Part shown: in pieces, positions 27,140-35,633 of the stretch
Layout of the letters: every line of letters starts with the position of its first letter
Numbering within the stretch: the first letter of the stretch is position 1
Origin: CAVXDY01 sp963721335
GTDB lineage: Bacteria; Actinomycetota; Thermoleophilia; Miltoncostaeales; Miltoncostaeaceae
NCBI GenBank assembly: GCA_963721335.1
Contig: CAVRIV010000005.1
Location: forward strand, 310,001-374,000
Reading direction: 5' to 3'
DNA length: 64,000 nt
The notes under the pieces: model-generated
The model's input: the letters and a program-made list of their open reading frames with translations, nothing else
Told to the model about the DNA's origin: nothing
Database searches by the model: none
Program-made: the position numbers and the translations under genes

Positions 27140-28333
27140 GTGATCTTCAGCCGCTGGAGGCGACACGCGAGGCCCCGGCCGCCCGCGCCCACCGGCGAGG
27201 AAACGGGCCCCGCCATCGACCGGCAGCAGCTCGCCGACCTCTTCGAGGCGCCGGTGTGGCTGCGCCGGCTGGGACGCCAGGCCTGGCTCCTGGTGGGCAT
27301 CGCCCTCGTGCTCGTGGGGCTCATCTGGATCCTCGGGCTCACCGGGACGATCGTCGTGCCGGTCGTCACGGGCGGCGTGATCGCCGCCGTTGCGTCGCCG
27401 GGGGTCGCAGCGCTGAAGCGCCGCGGGGTGCCCCGCGCAGGCGGGGCGGCCGTGATGCTGCTCGCGCTCGTCGCGGTCGCGGTGCTGGTGATCGCGATGG
27501 TGCTGGGCGGGATCGTCGCGCAGTCCTCGGAGATCCAGGGCTCGGCTTCGCACGCCCTCGACACCATCGAGGGATGGCTGAACGACGCGGGCAGCGGGAG
27601 CGCCGGGACCGCGGACGCGAAGCAGGACCTCTCGAGCGCGGTCACCTCCGCCGGCAGTTTCCTGCTCCAGGGGATCTCGCAGGGGATCGAGGAGCTCACC
27701 TCGCTCGCCTTCTTCCTCTCCTTCACGGCCTTCAGCGTCTTCTTCCTGCTGAAGGACGGCCCCGTCATCCGGCGCTGGGCGAACCGTCACCTGGGCGTCC
27801 CGGTCCCGCTCGCGGACGTCATCACCGGGCGGGTCGTCGAATCCCTGCGGCACTACTTCCTCGGGGTCACGATCGTCGCGGCGTTCAACGGGGTGGTGGT
27901 GTGGCTGGGTGCGCTGATCCTCGGCGTGCCGCTGGCCGGCACGATCGGGATCGTCACGTTCGTCACCGCCTACGTGCCCTTCATCGGGGCGTTCGTGTCG
28001 GGGACGTTCGCCGTCGTGCTGACCCTCGGATCTCAGGGAACGACGGACGCCCTGATCATGCTCGTCATCGTGGTCCTCGCGAACGGGCTGCTGCAGAACA
28101 TCGTCCAGCCCGTGGCGTTCGGCGCGACCCTCGACCTGAACCCGCTCGCGGTTCTCGTGCTGACGATCGGCGGCGGGTGCCTCTTCGGCATGGTCGGGAT
28201 GATCCTCGCGGCGCCCCTGGCGTCCGCGGTGGTGCACATCAGCAAGGACCTCGCGAGGGCGCGCGAGGACGGCCGGGCCGTCGAGCTGCCGGGGATCGAG
28301 GGCGCGCAGGCCGAGGAACCCGCGCCCGGGTGA
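27140..28333 (+). CDS. AI-2E family transporter (PerM/TqsA-like)
   Basis: A 397-residue membrane protein: two N-terminal helices (AWLLVGIALVLVGLIWILG, then VVPVVTGGVIAAVASPGVAA), a third helix, an extracytoplasmic amphipathic region, a central SVFFLLKDGP hallmark, and C-terminal helices with VTAYVPFIGAFVSG and ILAAPLASAVVHI. All are characteristic of the AI-2E/UPF0118 family, which exports signals or exchanges ions. GTG 27140 (VIFSRWRRHARP) is the natural start, just after a dyad motif. Its TGA overlaps the GTG of the next gene by four bases. Confidence 0.9.
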   Translation: MIFSRWRRHARPRPPAPTGEETGPAIDRQQLADLFEAPVWLRRLGRQAWLLVGIALVLVGLIWILGLTGTIVVPVVTGGVIAAVASPGVAALKRRGVPRAGGAAVMLLALVAVAVLVIAMVLGGIVAQSSEIQGSASHALDTIEGWLNDAGSGSAGTADAKQDLSSAVTSAGSFLLQGISQGIEELTSLAFFLSFTAFSVFFLLKDGPVIRRWANRHLGVPVPLADVITGRVVESLRHYFLGVTIVAAFNGVVVWLGALILGVPLAGTIGIVTFVTAYVPFIGAFVSGTFAVVLTLGSQGTTDALIMLVIVVLANGLLQNIVQPVAFGATLDLNPLAVLVLTIGGGCLFGMVGMILAAPLASAVVHISKDLARAREDGRAVELPGIEGAQAEEPAPG

Positions 28334-29100
28334 GCGGCGGCCGGGGACCCGGCCGGATCACCTGGCTGGGCCACGCGAGCGTCCTGGTGGATCTGGATGG
28401 CGTCCGGCTGCTCACGGATCCCGTCCTGGCCGCCCGGGTCTCGCTCCTGCGCCGGGTCGTGCCCCGTCCCGCGGTCCCCGCGAGCGTCAACGCCGTCCTC
28501 CTCTCCCACCTGCATGGCGACCATGTGCACCTTCCCTCCCTGCGCCGCGTCGCGCGCGGCGGGCTCGTGCTGGCGCCGTCCGGCTCGGCGGCGCTGCTCG
28601 CGCGCTCGGGGGCCGCGGAGGTGATCGAGATGGTGCCCGGGGACCGGTTCCCGGTCGGCGCGCTCGAGGTCCGGGCGGTGCACGCCCAGCACGACGGCCG
28701 GCGCGGCCGGGGCCGGCCCGCGGCCGGCGCGCTGGGCTATGTCATCTCGGGATCGCGGCGGGTCTACTTCGCCGGTGACACCGACCTCTTCCCGGGGATG
28801 GCGGACCTCGCCCCGGGCCTGGACGCCGCGCTCCTGCCCATCTGGGGCTGGGGACCCACCCTCGGCCCCGGCCATCTCGATCCGCAGCGGGCAGCCGAGG
28901 CGCTCGCCGTGCTGCGGCCCCGGATCGCCGTCCCGATCCACTGGGGGACGTACGCCCCCGCCGTGCTGTGGGGAGGGATCGGGACGTCGTTCCTCACGCG
29001 CCCGCCGCACGACTTCGTACGCGCCGCCCGGCGGCTGGCGCCGGACGTGCAGGTGCGCGTGCTGGCGCCGGGCGGTTCGACGGGGATGGAGTCGGCATGA
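28330..29100 (+). CDS. MBL-fold metallo-hydrolase (UlaG-like)
   Basis: A 256-residue beta-lactamase-fold hydrolase. Metal ligands are visible in TWLGHASVLVD, LLSHLHGDHVHLP (HxHxDH), AVHAQHDGRR, FAGDTDLFPGM and VPIHWGTYAP, the order found in UlaG-like proteins and NAPE-PLD-type enzymes. The substrate is not apparent. It starts at GTG 28330 in a GTGA overlap with the permease and is therefore probably co-translated with it. Confidence 0.85.
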   Translation: MSGGRGPGRITWLGHASVLVDLDGVRLLTDPVLAARVSLLRRVVPRPAVPASVNAVLLSHLHGDHVHLPSLRRVARGGLVLAPSGSAALLARSGAAEVIEMVPGDRFPVGALEVRAVHAQHDGRRGRGRPAAGALGYVISGSRRVYFAGDTDLFPGMADLAPGLDAALLPIWGWGPTLGPGHLDPQRAAEALAVLRPRIAVPIHWGTYAPAVLWGGIGTSFLTRPPHDFVRAARRLAPDVQVRVLAPGGSTGMESA

Positions 29101-29226
29101 GCGGGGCGGAGGCGATGCACCGTTGTCTCAGCAGGCGCCGACCGGCCGCTGTAATCTGGCCAACGGACCGGCTGGTTCGAGCGATGCCAACCGCGGGATT
29201 GACCGCGAGATCAACAAGGAGACGCT

Positions 29227-29643
29227 ATGGCGATCGGCCCGGTCAACGTCGTAATCATTGGCTTCCCCGGCAACAAGTTCACCGGCCGGATCGCCCCGGC
29301 CCTGATGGAGTTGGTCAACAGCGACACGGTGCGCGTCCTGGATCTGCTGTTCGTCACGAAGGACGCTGACGGCGTCACGACGACGATCGATCTGGAGGAC
29401 CTCGACCCGGAGACGGGGCCGGCGTTCCTGGCGGTGACGGTGCAGGAGGCGGGCGCACTCGGCCCGGACGACGCCGAGGAGGTCGCCGACGACCTCGAGC
29501 CCAACACCTCGGCCCTTCTGATCGCCTTCGAGAACACCTGGGCGCGGGAGTTCGTCGCTGCCGTCCGCGCGGCCGACGGCGTGCTGATCGACCAGATCCG
29601 TATTCCCGCCGACGTGGCCGAAGCGGCCCTGTCCGGCAGCTAG
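29227..29643 (+). CDS. DUF6325 family protein (copy 1)
   Basis: A 138-residue soluble protein: AIGPVNVVIIGFPGNKFTGR, LMELVNSDTVRVLDLLFVTK and DADGVTTTIDLEDLD, then an acidic middle and NTSALLIAFENTWAREFVAA and VLIDQIRIP. This is the DUF6325 pattern, related to DUF1269: a ferredoxin-like fold with two halves joined by a variable loop. Function unknown. An AAGGAG precedes the ATG. It is followed 35 bp later by a SHOCT gene, the pairing also suggested at 36171-36807. Confidence 0.8.
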   Translation: MAIGPVNVVIIGFPGNKFTGRIAPALMELVNSDTVRVLDLLFVTKDADGVTTTIDLEDLDPETGPAFLAVTVQEAGALGPDDAEEVADDLEPNTSALLIAFENTWAREFVAAVRAADGVLIDQIRIPADVAEAALSGS

Positions 29644-29678
29644 AGACCCGACTTCCTGACCAACTGAGAGGCACTGAC

Positions 29679-29942
29679 ATGGGACTTCTACGCATGGCCG
29701 CCCGCACGGCCGTCGTCGCGGGCACCGCGACCGCGGTGTCCGGGCGGGTGGCTCGCCGTCAGGCGGCCAAGTACGACGATCAGCAGGCGGAGCAGTACGC
29801 CGAGCCTGCCCCCGCCGCTCCCGCCGCCCCTGAGCAGGACGATCAGACCGCCAAGCTGCAGGAGCTCGCGCAGCTGAACAAGCAGGGCGTGCTGACCGAC
29901 GAGGAGTTCGCGGCCGCCAAGGCCAAGGTCCTCGGCATCTGA
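29679..29942 (+). CDS. SHOCT-domain small protein
   Basis: An 87-residue protein: short Ala/Arg-rich N-terminus (LLRMAARTAVVAGTATAVSG, VARRQ), a Pro/Ala/Gln/Glu-rich linker, and the SHOCT motif KLQELAQLNKQGVLTDEEFA followed by AKAKVLGI. ATG 29679 follows a GAGAGG site. It overlaps nothing and ends two bases before the ATG of the methyltransferase, so DUF6325, SHOCT and methyltransferase probably form one operon. Confidence 0.8.
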   Translation: MGLLRMAARTAVVAGTATAVSGRVARRQAAKYDDQQAEQYAEPAPAAPAAPEQDDQTAKLQELAQLNKQGVLTDEEFAAAKAKVLGI

Positions 29943-29944
29943 AC

Positions 29945-30724
29945 ATGGCTCGGCCGCCGTACGGGGTCGGCCTCATGAGCGAGGCTGACCCGTACGCACG
30001 GCTCGCGGGGGTCTACGACGAGATCGTCGTGGATCCCTGTTACGGGCGCTGGGCGGCCTTCCTGCACGAGCTGTGGGCGGCCGACGCCACCGGGGTGCGC
30101 ACCGTCCTCGACGTCTGTTGCGGCACCGGCCTCATGGCCTCCGAGCTGATCGCCCTCGGCTATCGGGTCACCGGCGTGGACACCTCGGCGGCGATGCTCG
30201 CCCGCGCTCGCCGGCTCCTCGGCCCGGACGCGGTCCTGGTCCGGGAGACGCTCCCGGACCTCACGATCGACGCGGTCTTCGACGCCGCGGTGTCCACGTT
30301 CGACGGCCTGAACTACCTCACCCTCACCGAGTTGAGGGCGACTCTGGTGGCCCTGGCGGATCGGCTCCGTCCCGAGGGCTGGCTCGTCTTCGACGTGCAC
30401 ACGGACGCGATGATGGAGTTCACCATGGCCAACCCGGTCGTCGAGGGCGAGGCGGACGGGCAGCGCTTCGCGATCACGAGCGTCGTGGACGCCCGCGCCC
30501 GCACGTGCGACTCGCGCATCGAGGTCACGCGCACCAGCGATGGCGCCGCCTTCACCGAGCGCCATCGCCAGCACTTCTTCACCGACGGGCAGATCCGGGA
30601 CGCGCTCGCCGTCGCCGGCTTCGAGGTGGTCGCGGTCACCGACGAGTACGCTCATGAGCCGGTGGACGGGTCGACCCTGCGGGCGACCTGGACCGCACGG
30701 CACCGGCCGCAGAGGGTCGCCTAA
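29945..30724 (+). CDS. Class I SAM-dependent methyltransferase
   Basis: About 250-260 residues. YARLAGVYDEIV begins the fold, VLDVCCGTGLMASELIALGY is the SAM-binding motif I, VTGVDTSAAMLARARRLL is motif II with the ribose-binding Asp, and STFDGLNYL and RLRPEGWLVFDVHT are later strands. The substrate is unknown. ATG 29945 is two bases after the SHOCT stop; the in-frame ATG 29975 (SEADPYARLAG) is an equally good start. It converges on the RDD gene with a 4-bp overlap of stop codons. Confidence 0.85.
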   Translation: MARPPYGVGLMSEADPYARLAGVYDEIVVDPCYGRWAAFLHELWAADATGVRTVLDVCCGTGLMASELIALGYRVTGVDTSAAMLARARRLLGPDAVLVRETLPDLTIDAVFDAAVSTFDGLNYLTLTELRATLVALADRLRPEGWLVFDVHTDAMMEFTMANPVVEGEADGQRFAITSVVDARARTCDSRIEVTRTSDGAAFTERHRQHFFTDGQIRDALAVAGFEVVAVTDEYAHEPVDGSTLRATWTARHRPQRVA

Positions 30725-31308
30725 GACGTCCTCGCGTGGCCGCGGTCGTAGACGACCGCCGTGTCCACGATGAGGTCCTGCAGCGACGCGTTCTTCGCGC
30801 TCACCGCCGCCCAGAGGATCCCCAGGGGGAACACGACGTAGGCGAGAGCCCGGACGATGGCGCGCGGGAGCTTGATGTCGCCTCCGTCCTCGCGGACCGC
30901 GCGCAGGCCCAGGAGGACCATCCCGAGCGTCCGGCCGCCCAGCGCCCAGCCGAGGGCCAGATAGGTGACCAGCAGGAGCACGGCGATGATCTGCCCGTAG
31001 GGCTCCGGCGCGACCTCGAACACGACCCTTTGGATGAAGAGCGCGCGGATGACGGCCACGCCCAGCACGAGCACCTCGGCGACCACGATGACCAGGAAGA
31101 GATCGATCGCCGCCGCCATGAGGCGTGAGACGATGCCGGCCCGCCCTGTCCGGCGCGTGTCCTTCTGCGTCGTCCCCTCAAACGCCGGCTCCGGAACGCC
31201 TCCTGGGGAGTCTGACGGGCCGTCCATGGCCCTTTCAACCAGCGCCGGCCGGCGTGTCTCAAACTCCGGCGCCGGAACGCCTCCTGGGGGGTCTGACGGG
31301 CCGTCCAT
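30721..31308 (-). CDS. RDD-family membrane protein with duplicated N-terminal leader
   Basis: A C-terminal RDD domain: RAGIVSRLMAAAIDLFLVIV, helices at VLGVAVIRALF and IIAVLLLVTYLALGWALGG, RTLGMVLLGLRAVREDGG and ALAYVVFPLGILW. The N-terminus has two in-frame copies of a 27-residue unit (ALVERAMDGPSDPPGGVP / ALVERAMDGPSDSPGGVP) coded by 69-bp direct repeats. Each copy contains GAAAGG followed by ATG, so two equivalent translation starts exist, at 31308 and 31227. I choose 31308, eight bases after the upstream stop. Third gene of an operon with the genes at 31316 and 31927. Confidence 0.8.
   Translation of the reverse strand: MDGPSDPPGGVPAPEFETRRPALVERAMDGPSDSPGGVPEPAFEGTTQKDTRRTGRAGIVSRLMAAAIDLFLVIVVAEVLVLGVAVIRALFIQRVVFEVAPEPYGQIIAVLLLVTYLALGWALGGRTLGMVLLGLRAVREDGGDIKLPRAIVRALAYVVFPLGILWAAVSAKNASLQDLIVDTAVVYDRGHARTS
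31181..31249 (-). repeat. 69-bp direct repeat, copy A
   Basis: Near-identical to 31262-31330 with 81-bp (27-codon) period. It contains a duplicated ribosome-binding site and ATG of the RDD gene. Confidence 0.85.
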
Positions 31309-31330
31309 GGCCCTTTCAACCAGCGCCGGC
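31262..31330 (-). repeat. 69-bp direct repeat, copy B
   Basis: Covers the last codons and stop of the upstream gene plus the ribosome-binding site and first codons of the RDD gene. Three or four substitutions relative to copy A. Confidence 0.85.
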
Positions 31331-31930
31331 TGAGCGACGGAGTGCCCGGTCCACCACCCGTGCCACGACACCGTCGGCGCGCATCGCCTGATCTCGAACG
31401 GCGTCGACGGTCTCGCCTCCGATGCTCATGCTCGACTCCCGGATCACCTCGCCCATGTCGATGCCGTCCATCGCCTCCTTGGCGAGGGCGCCGACGTCGA
31501 GGCGCTGGACGAGCCGGTCGAGGTCCACCTTCCCGAGCAGGGCGTCCAGGTCGACCCGGCCCAGCACCGCGTCGATGTCCACCTTGGCGATCAGGCGCCC
31601 CACGTCGACCCGGTCGATGATCGCGTTGAGGTCCAGGCGGTCGAGCGCGCCGTTCGCGATCCGCGCCGCGACCGAGGCGACGAGATCGGTCGCCGCCTCG
31701 GCCGGCCGGCGCGCGGCCTGCCACGACGCGCCGGAGGCCGGCGAGCCGATGTGGCGGATGCCCGGCGGCGCGCCGCCCGGCCCCGGGCGAGCTACGGGGG
31801 CGGCGGCGGGCTCCGCGGGCGGCGGGCGCAGGCTGTCGAGGGCTCCCGCGAGCGCCGACTCGATCGCATCCGTCACCAGGCCCGCGGCGCCGGCGAGGAC
31901 CGAGGGGTCGGAGCCGGCGGCCGTGGTCAC
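31316..31930 (-). CDS. Hypothetical protein with ten-residue DVDLDxLLxK repeats
   Basis: About 204 residues. A Pro/Ala-rich middle is followed by a run of near-perfect short repeats: IIDRVDVGRLIAKVDIDAVL, GRVDLDALLGKVDLDRLVQR and LDVGALAKEAMDGIDMGEVI, with a hydrophobic-Asp-hydrophobic-Asp core every ten or so residues, then a helical tail (VDAVRDQAMRADGVVARVVD). The regular period suggests a solenoid or an amphipathic membrane-associated array. GTG 31930 overlaps the upstream stop (GTGA), so it is co-translated with the membrane protein before it and the RDD protein after it. I know of no function. Confidence 0.7.
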   Translation of the reverse strand: MTTAAGSDPSVLAGAAGLVTDAIESALAGALDSLRPPPAEPAAAPVARPGPGGAPPGIRHIGSPASGASWQAARRPAEAATDLVASVAARIANGALDRLDLNAIIDRVDVGRLIAKVDIDAVLGRVDLDALLGKVDLDRLVQRLDVGALAKEAMDGIDMGEVIRESSMSIGGETVDAVRDQAMRADGVVARVVDRALRRSAGAG

Positions 31931-33096
31931 GGCGAGACCGGCGGCGGGTGCTCGCGCGCGATCTGGCGGCGGAGCGCCTCCACCCCCGCGACGACGAGGG
32001 CGATGATCACCAGCGTCCCCACCAGGCGCCGCGGTGCGCCGGTCGGCCCCCACCACAGGATCAAGAGGGCGACGATGAGGACGACCGAGTACACCAACAC
32101 CGGTTGGTTCTGCATGGCCGGAGCGACCCTACGCCGCAGCGACACCGCGGGCCGCGACGGGCCCGCCAGCCACGCCCACACCAGGCCCACGATCGCGATG
32201 GCGACGAGGCCCAGCGCCAGGTCGCCCAGGAGGCTGGTGCCGATCACCCACACCTTCGTCGCCGCGGGCTGGCCCTGTGGAGACGAGAGCGCCTCCACGA
32301 TGGCGTCACCTGCCAGGCGCCGGACCAGCAGGAGCACGATGCCCACCACCAGGATCCCGGCGGCCGCGGCGCGCACGGCCTCCCGGCGGAACCCCGTGGC
32401 GAGGTACACCGCGAGCACGAGCAGCACCACCACCACGATCGCGAGGATCGACGAGAGCTTGTCGATCGTGCTCACGGCGTCCTGCGCGGCGCCGAGCTGG
32501 CTCGACGTCATGATCGTGATCTTCCCCGCATCGGGGCTGAGGCTGGCCTCGACCCCGAGCTCGTCCGCCAGGCGCGTGATGAGGGGGCTGAGGTCGAGCA
32601 CGACCTCGCCCCCGGTGGTGGTGACGGCGCCGCCCTCGTTGCCCTCCAGGACGTCCACCAGACGCGTGTGGACCCGGCGGTTGATGTCCTCCCAGAGGCT
32701 CTGGATCGCCGGCCGCTCCAGAAGGTTCTCCGCCGAGTCGAGGGCGAGGTTGCGGAGGGCACCGGTGATCGGCGCCGCGAGCGGGTCGAGCGAGGGCGGC
32801 AGACGGCTCTCGACCCTCTGCTCCACCTGGGGCCCGTCGAACATCCCGTCCACCAGGCGCTGGGCCACCGCCTCGCGCACCTCCGGCTGCAGCAGGAGCT
32901 GGCTGCTCGTGTCCACCCACCGGTCCGTGTCGAGCACCTGCCGCTGCACCCAGACGGTGAGCGACGAGGCCAGCGTCAGCACGCAGGCGATGACGATGAG
33001 CGTGTACACCAGCACCTTGCGCCGGCGCGGCGTCAAGACGGCCCCGGCCTCGGAGGTGCCCTCGCTCCGACGGTCCTTGTCAGCGGAACCCGCCAT
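31927..33096 (-). CDS. Membrane protein with large extracytoplasmic loop
   Basis: About 389 residues. A basic start (DKDRRSEG) leads to one helix (VLVYTLIVIACVLTLASSLTV), a roughly 170-residue extracytoplasmic domain (VWVQRQVLDTDRWVDTSSQL, LEVREAVAQRLVD-like and RRVHTRLVDVLEG segments), then four or five C-terminal helices. The WVQ...LDTDRWV...L..PEVR pattern is common to actinobacterial membrane proteins of unknown function. ATG 33096 is chosen; GGAGG lies just upstream. First gene of a three-gene operon ending in RDD, preceded by dyad motif copy 7. Confidence 0.7.
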   Translation of the reverse strand: MAGSADKDRRSEGTSEAGAVLTPRRRKVLVYTLIVIACVLTLASSLTVWVQRQVLDTDRWVDTSSQLLLQPEVREAVAQRLVDGMFDGPQVEQRVESRLPPSLDPLAAPITGALRNLALDSAENLLERPAIQSLWEDINRRVHTRLVDVLEGNEGGAVTTTGGEVVLDLSPLITRLADELGVEASLSPDAGKITIMTSSQLGAAQDAVSTIDKLSSILAIVVVVLLVLAVYLATGFRREAVRAAAAGILVVGIVLLLVRRLAGDAIVEALSSPQGQPAATKVWVIGTSLLGDLALGLVAIAIVGLVWAWLAGPSRPAVSLRRRVAPAMQNQPVLVYSVVLIVALLILWWGPTGAPRRLVGTLVIIALVVAGVEALRRQIAREHPPPVSP

Positions 33097-33169
33097 CCCT
33101 CCGGCCTCCCGGTCGCTCGTCCGCGGCGACGTGGCCGCCGGTCGATCAAAACCCGGCCGAGGATAACCG

Positions 33170-33190
33170 GTCATCGCCCCGATGGGATGA
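33170..33190 (-). promoter_or_regulatory. Dyad motif copy 7
   Basis: Minus strand reads TCATCCCATCGGGGCGATGA, 74 bp upstream of the start at 33096. Confidence 0.6.
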
Positions 33191-33222
33191 AACCGCCCCA
33201 CCGGCGCCCGCGGCGCGCGGGT

Positions 33223-33243
33223 TCATCCCATCGGGCCGATGCG
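33223..33243 (+). promoter_or_regulatory. Dyad motif copy 8
   Basis: TCATCCCATCGGGCCGATGC, 108 bp upstream of glutamate decarboxylase. Copies 7 and 8 face outward in one divergent gap, one per gene. Confidence 0.6.
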
Positions 33244-33350
33244 ACTCGGGGCCCTCTGATCGAACGTGGCCGCTCGTGCGCCCGGCCGACGGGCATCCGC
33301 GGGATGGCGGCCACGTGCCGCCGCCGGCCCGCACACCGAACGGAGGAACG

Positions 33351-34741
33351 ATGGCCGTCCATGGCGTGAAGAAATCCCACGAGGCGGCGGCCCAGAGCCA
33401 GGTCTACTCGGCCGCCGACCCCTCGCAGAGGGTGCCGAAGTACCGGATCCCCGAGGGCGAGTGGGACCCGCGCCATGCCCACGAGCTGATCCTCGACGAG
33501 CTGATGGTGGAGGGCAACTCCCGGCTCAACCTCGCGACCTTCACCCAGACCTGGCTCGAGCCCGAGGTGCGTCTGCTGATGGCCGAGACCTGCGACAAGA
33601 ACCTGATCGACAAGGACGAGTACCCGCAGACGGCCGAGATCGAGCAGCGCTGCGTGAACATCCTGGCCGACCTCTGGAACGTCCCCGACGAGACCGACGC
33701 CATCGGGACCTCGACGACCGGGTCGAGCGAGGCCTGCATGCTCGGCGGGATGGCCCTGCAGCGCCGGTGGCGCGCCCGGCGGCGGGCGCAGGGGGCCTCC
33801 GACGGATCGGCCCAACATCGTGATGGGCGTCAACGTGCAGGTCTGCTGGCACAAGTTCGCGCGCTACTGGGACGTGGAGCAGCGCCTCGTGCCTCTCGAG
33901 AAGGGGCGCTACGCGATGAACGCCGCCGAGGCCGTGAAGCTGTGCGACGAGAACACCATCGGGGTGGTCGCCCGTCCTGGGCTCCACCTTCACCGGCGAG
34001 TACGAGCCGGTCGCCGAGATCAGCGACGCGCTCGACGCGCTCCAGACGGAGACGGGCCTCGACATCCCGATCCACGTCGACGCGGCGAGCGGCGGCTTCG
34101 TGGCACCGTTCCTCCAGCCCGACCTGCTCTGGGACTTCCGGCTGGAGCGCGTGAAGTCGATCAACACCTCCGGGCACAAGTACGGGCTCGCGCCCCTCGG
34201 GGTCGGCTGGGTCGTGTGGCGCGACACCGCGGAGCTGCCCGAGGAGCTGATCTTCCGGGTCAACTACCTCGGCGGCGAGATGCCCACCTTCGGGATCAAC
34301 TTCTCGCGGCCGGGCAGCCAGGTCGTCTGCCAGTACTACAACTTCCTGCGCCTCGGCCGGGAGGGCTACCGCCGGGTCCAGCAGGACGCGCAGGACGTCG
34401 CGCTCCACCTCGCGGACCGGATCGAGGACATGGGCCCGTTCAGGATGATCACGCGGGGCACCGACCTGCCGCTGCTTTCGTGGTCGCTACAGGACGGCGC
34501 CAACTTCACCCTGTTCGAGTTCTCGGACGCCCTGCGGCGCTACGGCTGGCAGGTGCCCGCGTACACGCTGCCCGCCAACCTCGACGACATGACCATCTGC
34601 CGGATCGTGGTGCGCCACGGCCTTCGCCGTGACCTCTCCGACCTGCTGCTCGACAACTTCCAGGAGGTGCTCGACCGGTTCGCCAAGGAGCCGGACCGCA
34701 GGCCCTCCGTGGTCGAGGACGGCGGCTTCAGCCACACATAG
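33351..34741 (+). CDS. gad: Glutamate decarboxylase, PLP-dependent (two frame breaks)
   Basis: Converts glutamate to GABA and CO2, consuming a proton; usual role in acid resistance. In order: YRIPEGEWDPRHAHELILDE, NLATFTQTWLEPEVRLLMAE, IGTSTTGSSEACMLGGMA (PLP phosphate site), then after a break near 33806 QVCWHKFARYWDVEQRLVPL, after a second near 33973 GSTFTGEYEPVAEISDAL, IPIHVDAASGGFVAPF, and INTSGHKYGLAPLGVGWVVW with the Schiff-base lysine. Restored length about 463 residues, as in E. coli GadB. GGAGGAACG precedes the ATG. Dyad motif copy 8 lies upstream. The next gene starts one base after its stop. Confidence 0.9.
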
Positions 34742-34742
34742 G

Positions 34743-35573
34743 GTGAGCTCAGGGCCCTTCCCGGCGCACCCGACGGACTGGCGCATCGTCGAGACCCGCG
34801 GCGCGGGGCCGTTCGTCTCGCAGGCCGTCTACGAGGACGCCCTCGGGCACCGGCACGAGTGGACCTCCCGCCGCCACCGGACGGGCAGTGGCGCACGGCA
34901 CCATGGGGCGGCCCTGGGGGTGTGGATCGGCGTCCTGTTCATGATCGGGTCGGCGTGCTTCGCCCTGGCCTCGCTGCCGGGAGTCGCGTCGCGCGCGGAC
35001 CCGACCGCGGTGGGCATCACCTTCGTGGTGGGAGCCGCGTTCTTCACCAGCGCGGCCGCCCTCCAGCACCTCCAGACGATCCGCGCCGAGCGCACGCTGG
35101 ACCGGGCCGCCTCCGGGCCGCAGCGGACTGCCACGAGCTACCTCGCGGAGCCGCGCCGCCTCGACTGGTGGGTCACCGCCGTCCAGTTCCTCGGGACCAT
35201 CTTCTTCAACATCACCACGGCCGCGGCCCTCAACGAGGCGCTCGACACGCAGGAGCAGATCCGCCGCATCTGGGCGCCGGACGCGCTCGGGTCGGTGTGC
35301 TTCCTGATCGCCAGCTACCTGGCGGTGGTGGAGGTCTGCCACCGCCGGTGGTGCCGGCACCGCCGCGACGTCGGCTGGCGCATCGCCGCGCTCAACCTCC
35401 TCGGCTCCGTCTTCTTCGGCATCTCCGCGATCGCGTCGTTCATCCTCCCGGGCACCGGCGAGGTGCTGGACGCGGAGGCGACGAACGCCTTCACGTTCCT
35501 CGGTGCCGTGTGCTTCTTCGCGGGCGCCTGGCTCGTGGTGGTCGAGGCCCGGTCCGCCGAGCTGCCGGCGTAG
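34743..35573 (+). CDS. YrhK-like multi-pass membrane protein
   Basis: A 276-residue protein with a short cytoplasmic start (DWRIVETRGAGPFVSQAVYE) and six or so membrane helices. The repeated pattern LGTIFFNITTAAALNEAL, DALGSVCFLIASYLAVVEV and NLLGSVFFGISAIASFILP resembles YrhK domains (N.lGs..F...s), probably in two or three copies. It begins at GTG 34743, one base after the stop of glutamate decarboxylase, so the two are co-transcribed; a role in GABA/glutamate exchange or envelope adaptation is speculation. Followed by a strong terminator. Confidence 0.65.
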   Translation: MSSGPFPAHPTDWRIVETRGAGPFVSQAVYEDALGHRHEWTSRRHRTGSGARHHGAALGVWIGVLFMIGSACFALASLPGVASRADPTAVGITFVVGAAFFTSAAALQHLQTIRAERTLDRAASGPQRTATSYLAEPRRLDWWVTAVQFLGTIFFNITTAAALNEALDTQEQIRRIWAPDALGSVCFLIASYLAVVEVCHRRWCRHRRDVGWRIAALNLLGSVFFGISAIASFILPGTGEVLDAEATNAFTFLGAVCFFAGAWLVVVEARSAELPA

Positions 35574-35587
35574 GCGCCGCCCGAGAC

Positions 35588-35613
35588 GGCGCCCCGCAGG
35601 AAAACGGGGCGCC
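35588..35613 (+). terminator. Hairpin terminator after the gad operon
   Basis: GGCGCCCCG-N8-CGGGGCGCC, a perfect 9-bp stem 15 bp after the membrane-protein stop; it also faces the convergent DUF7144 gene. Confidence 0.8.
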
Positions 35614-35633
35614 GGCTCGGCACGACGGACCCC

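Noticed and set aside
31181..31330. CRISPR-like repeat
   Set aside because: Only two in-frame 69-bp copies inside a coding sequence, with no spacer array or cas genes.
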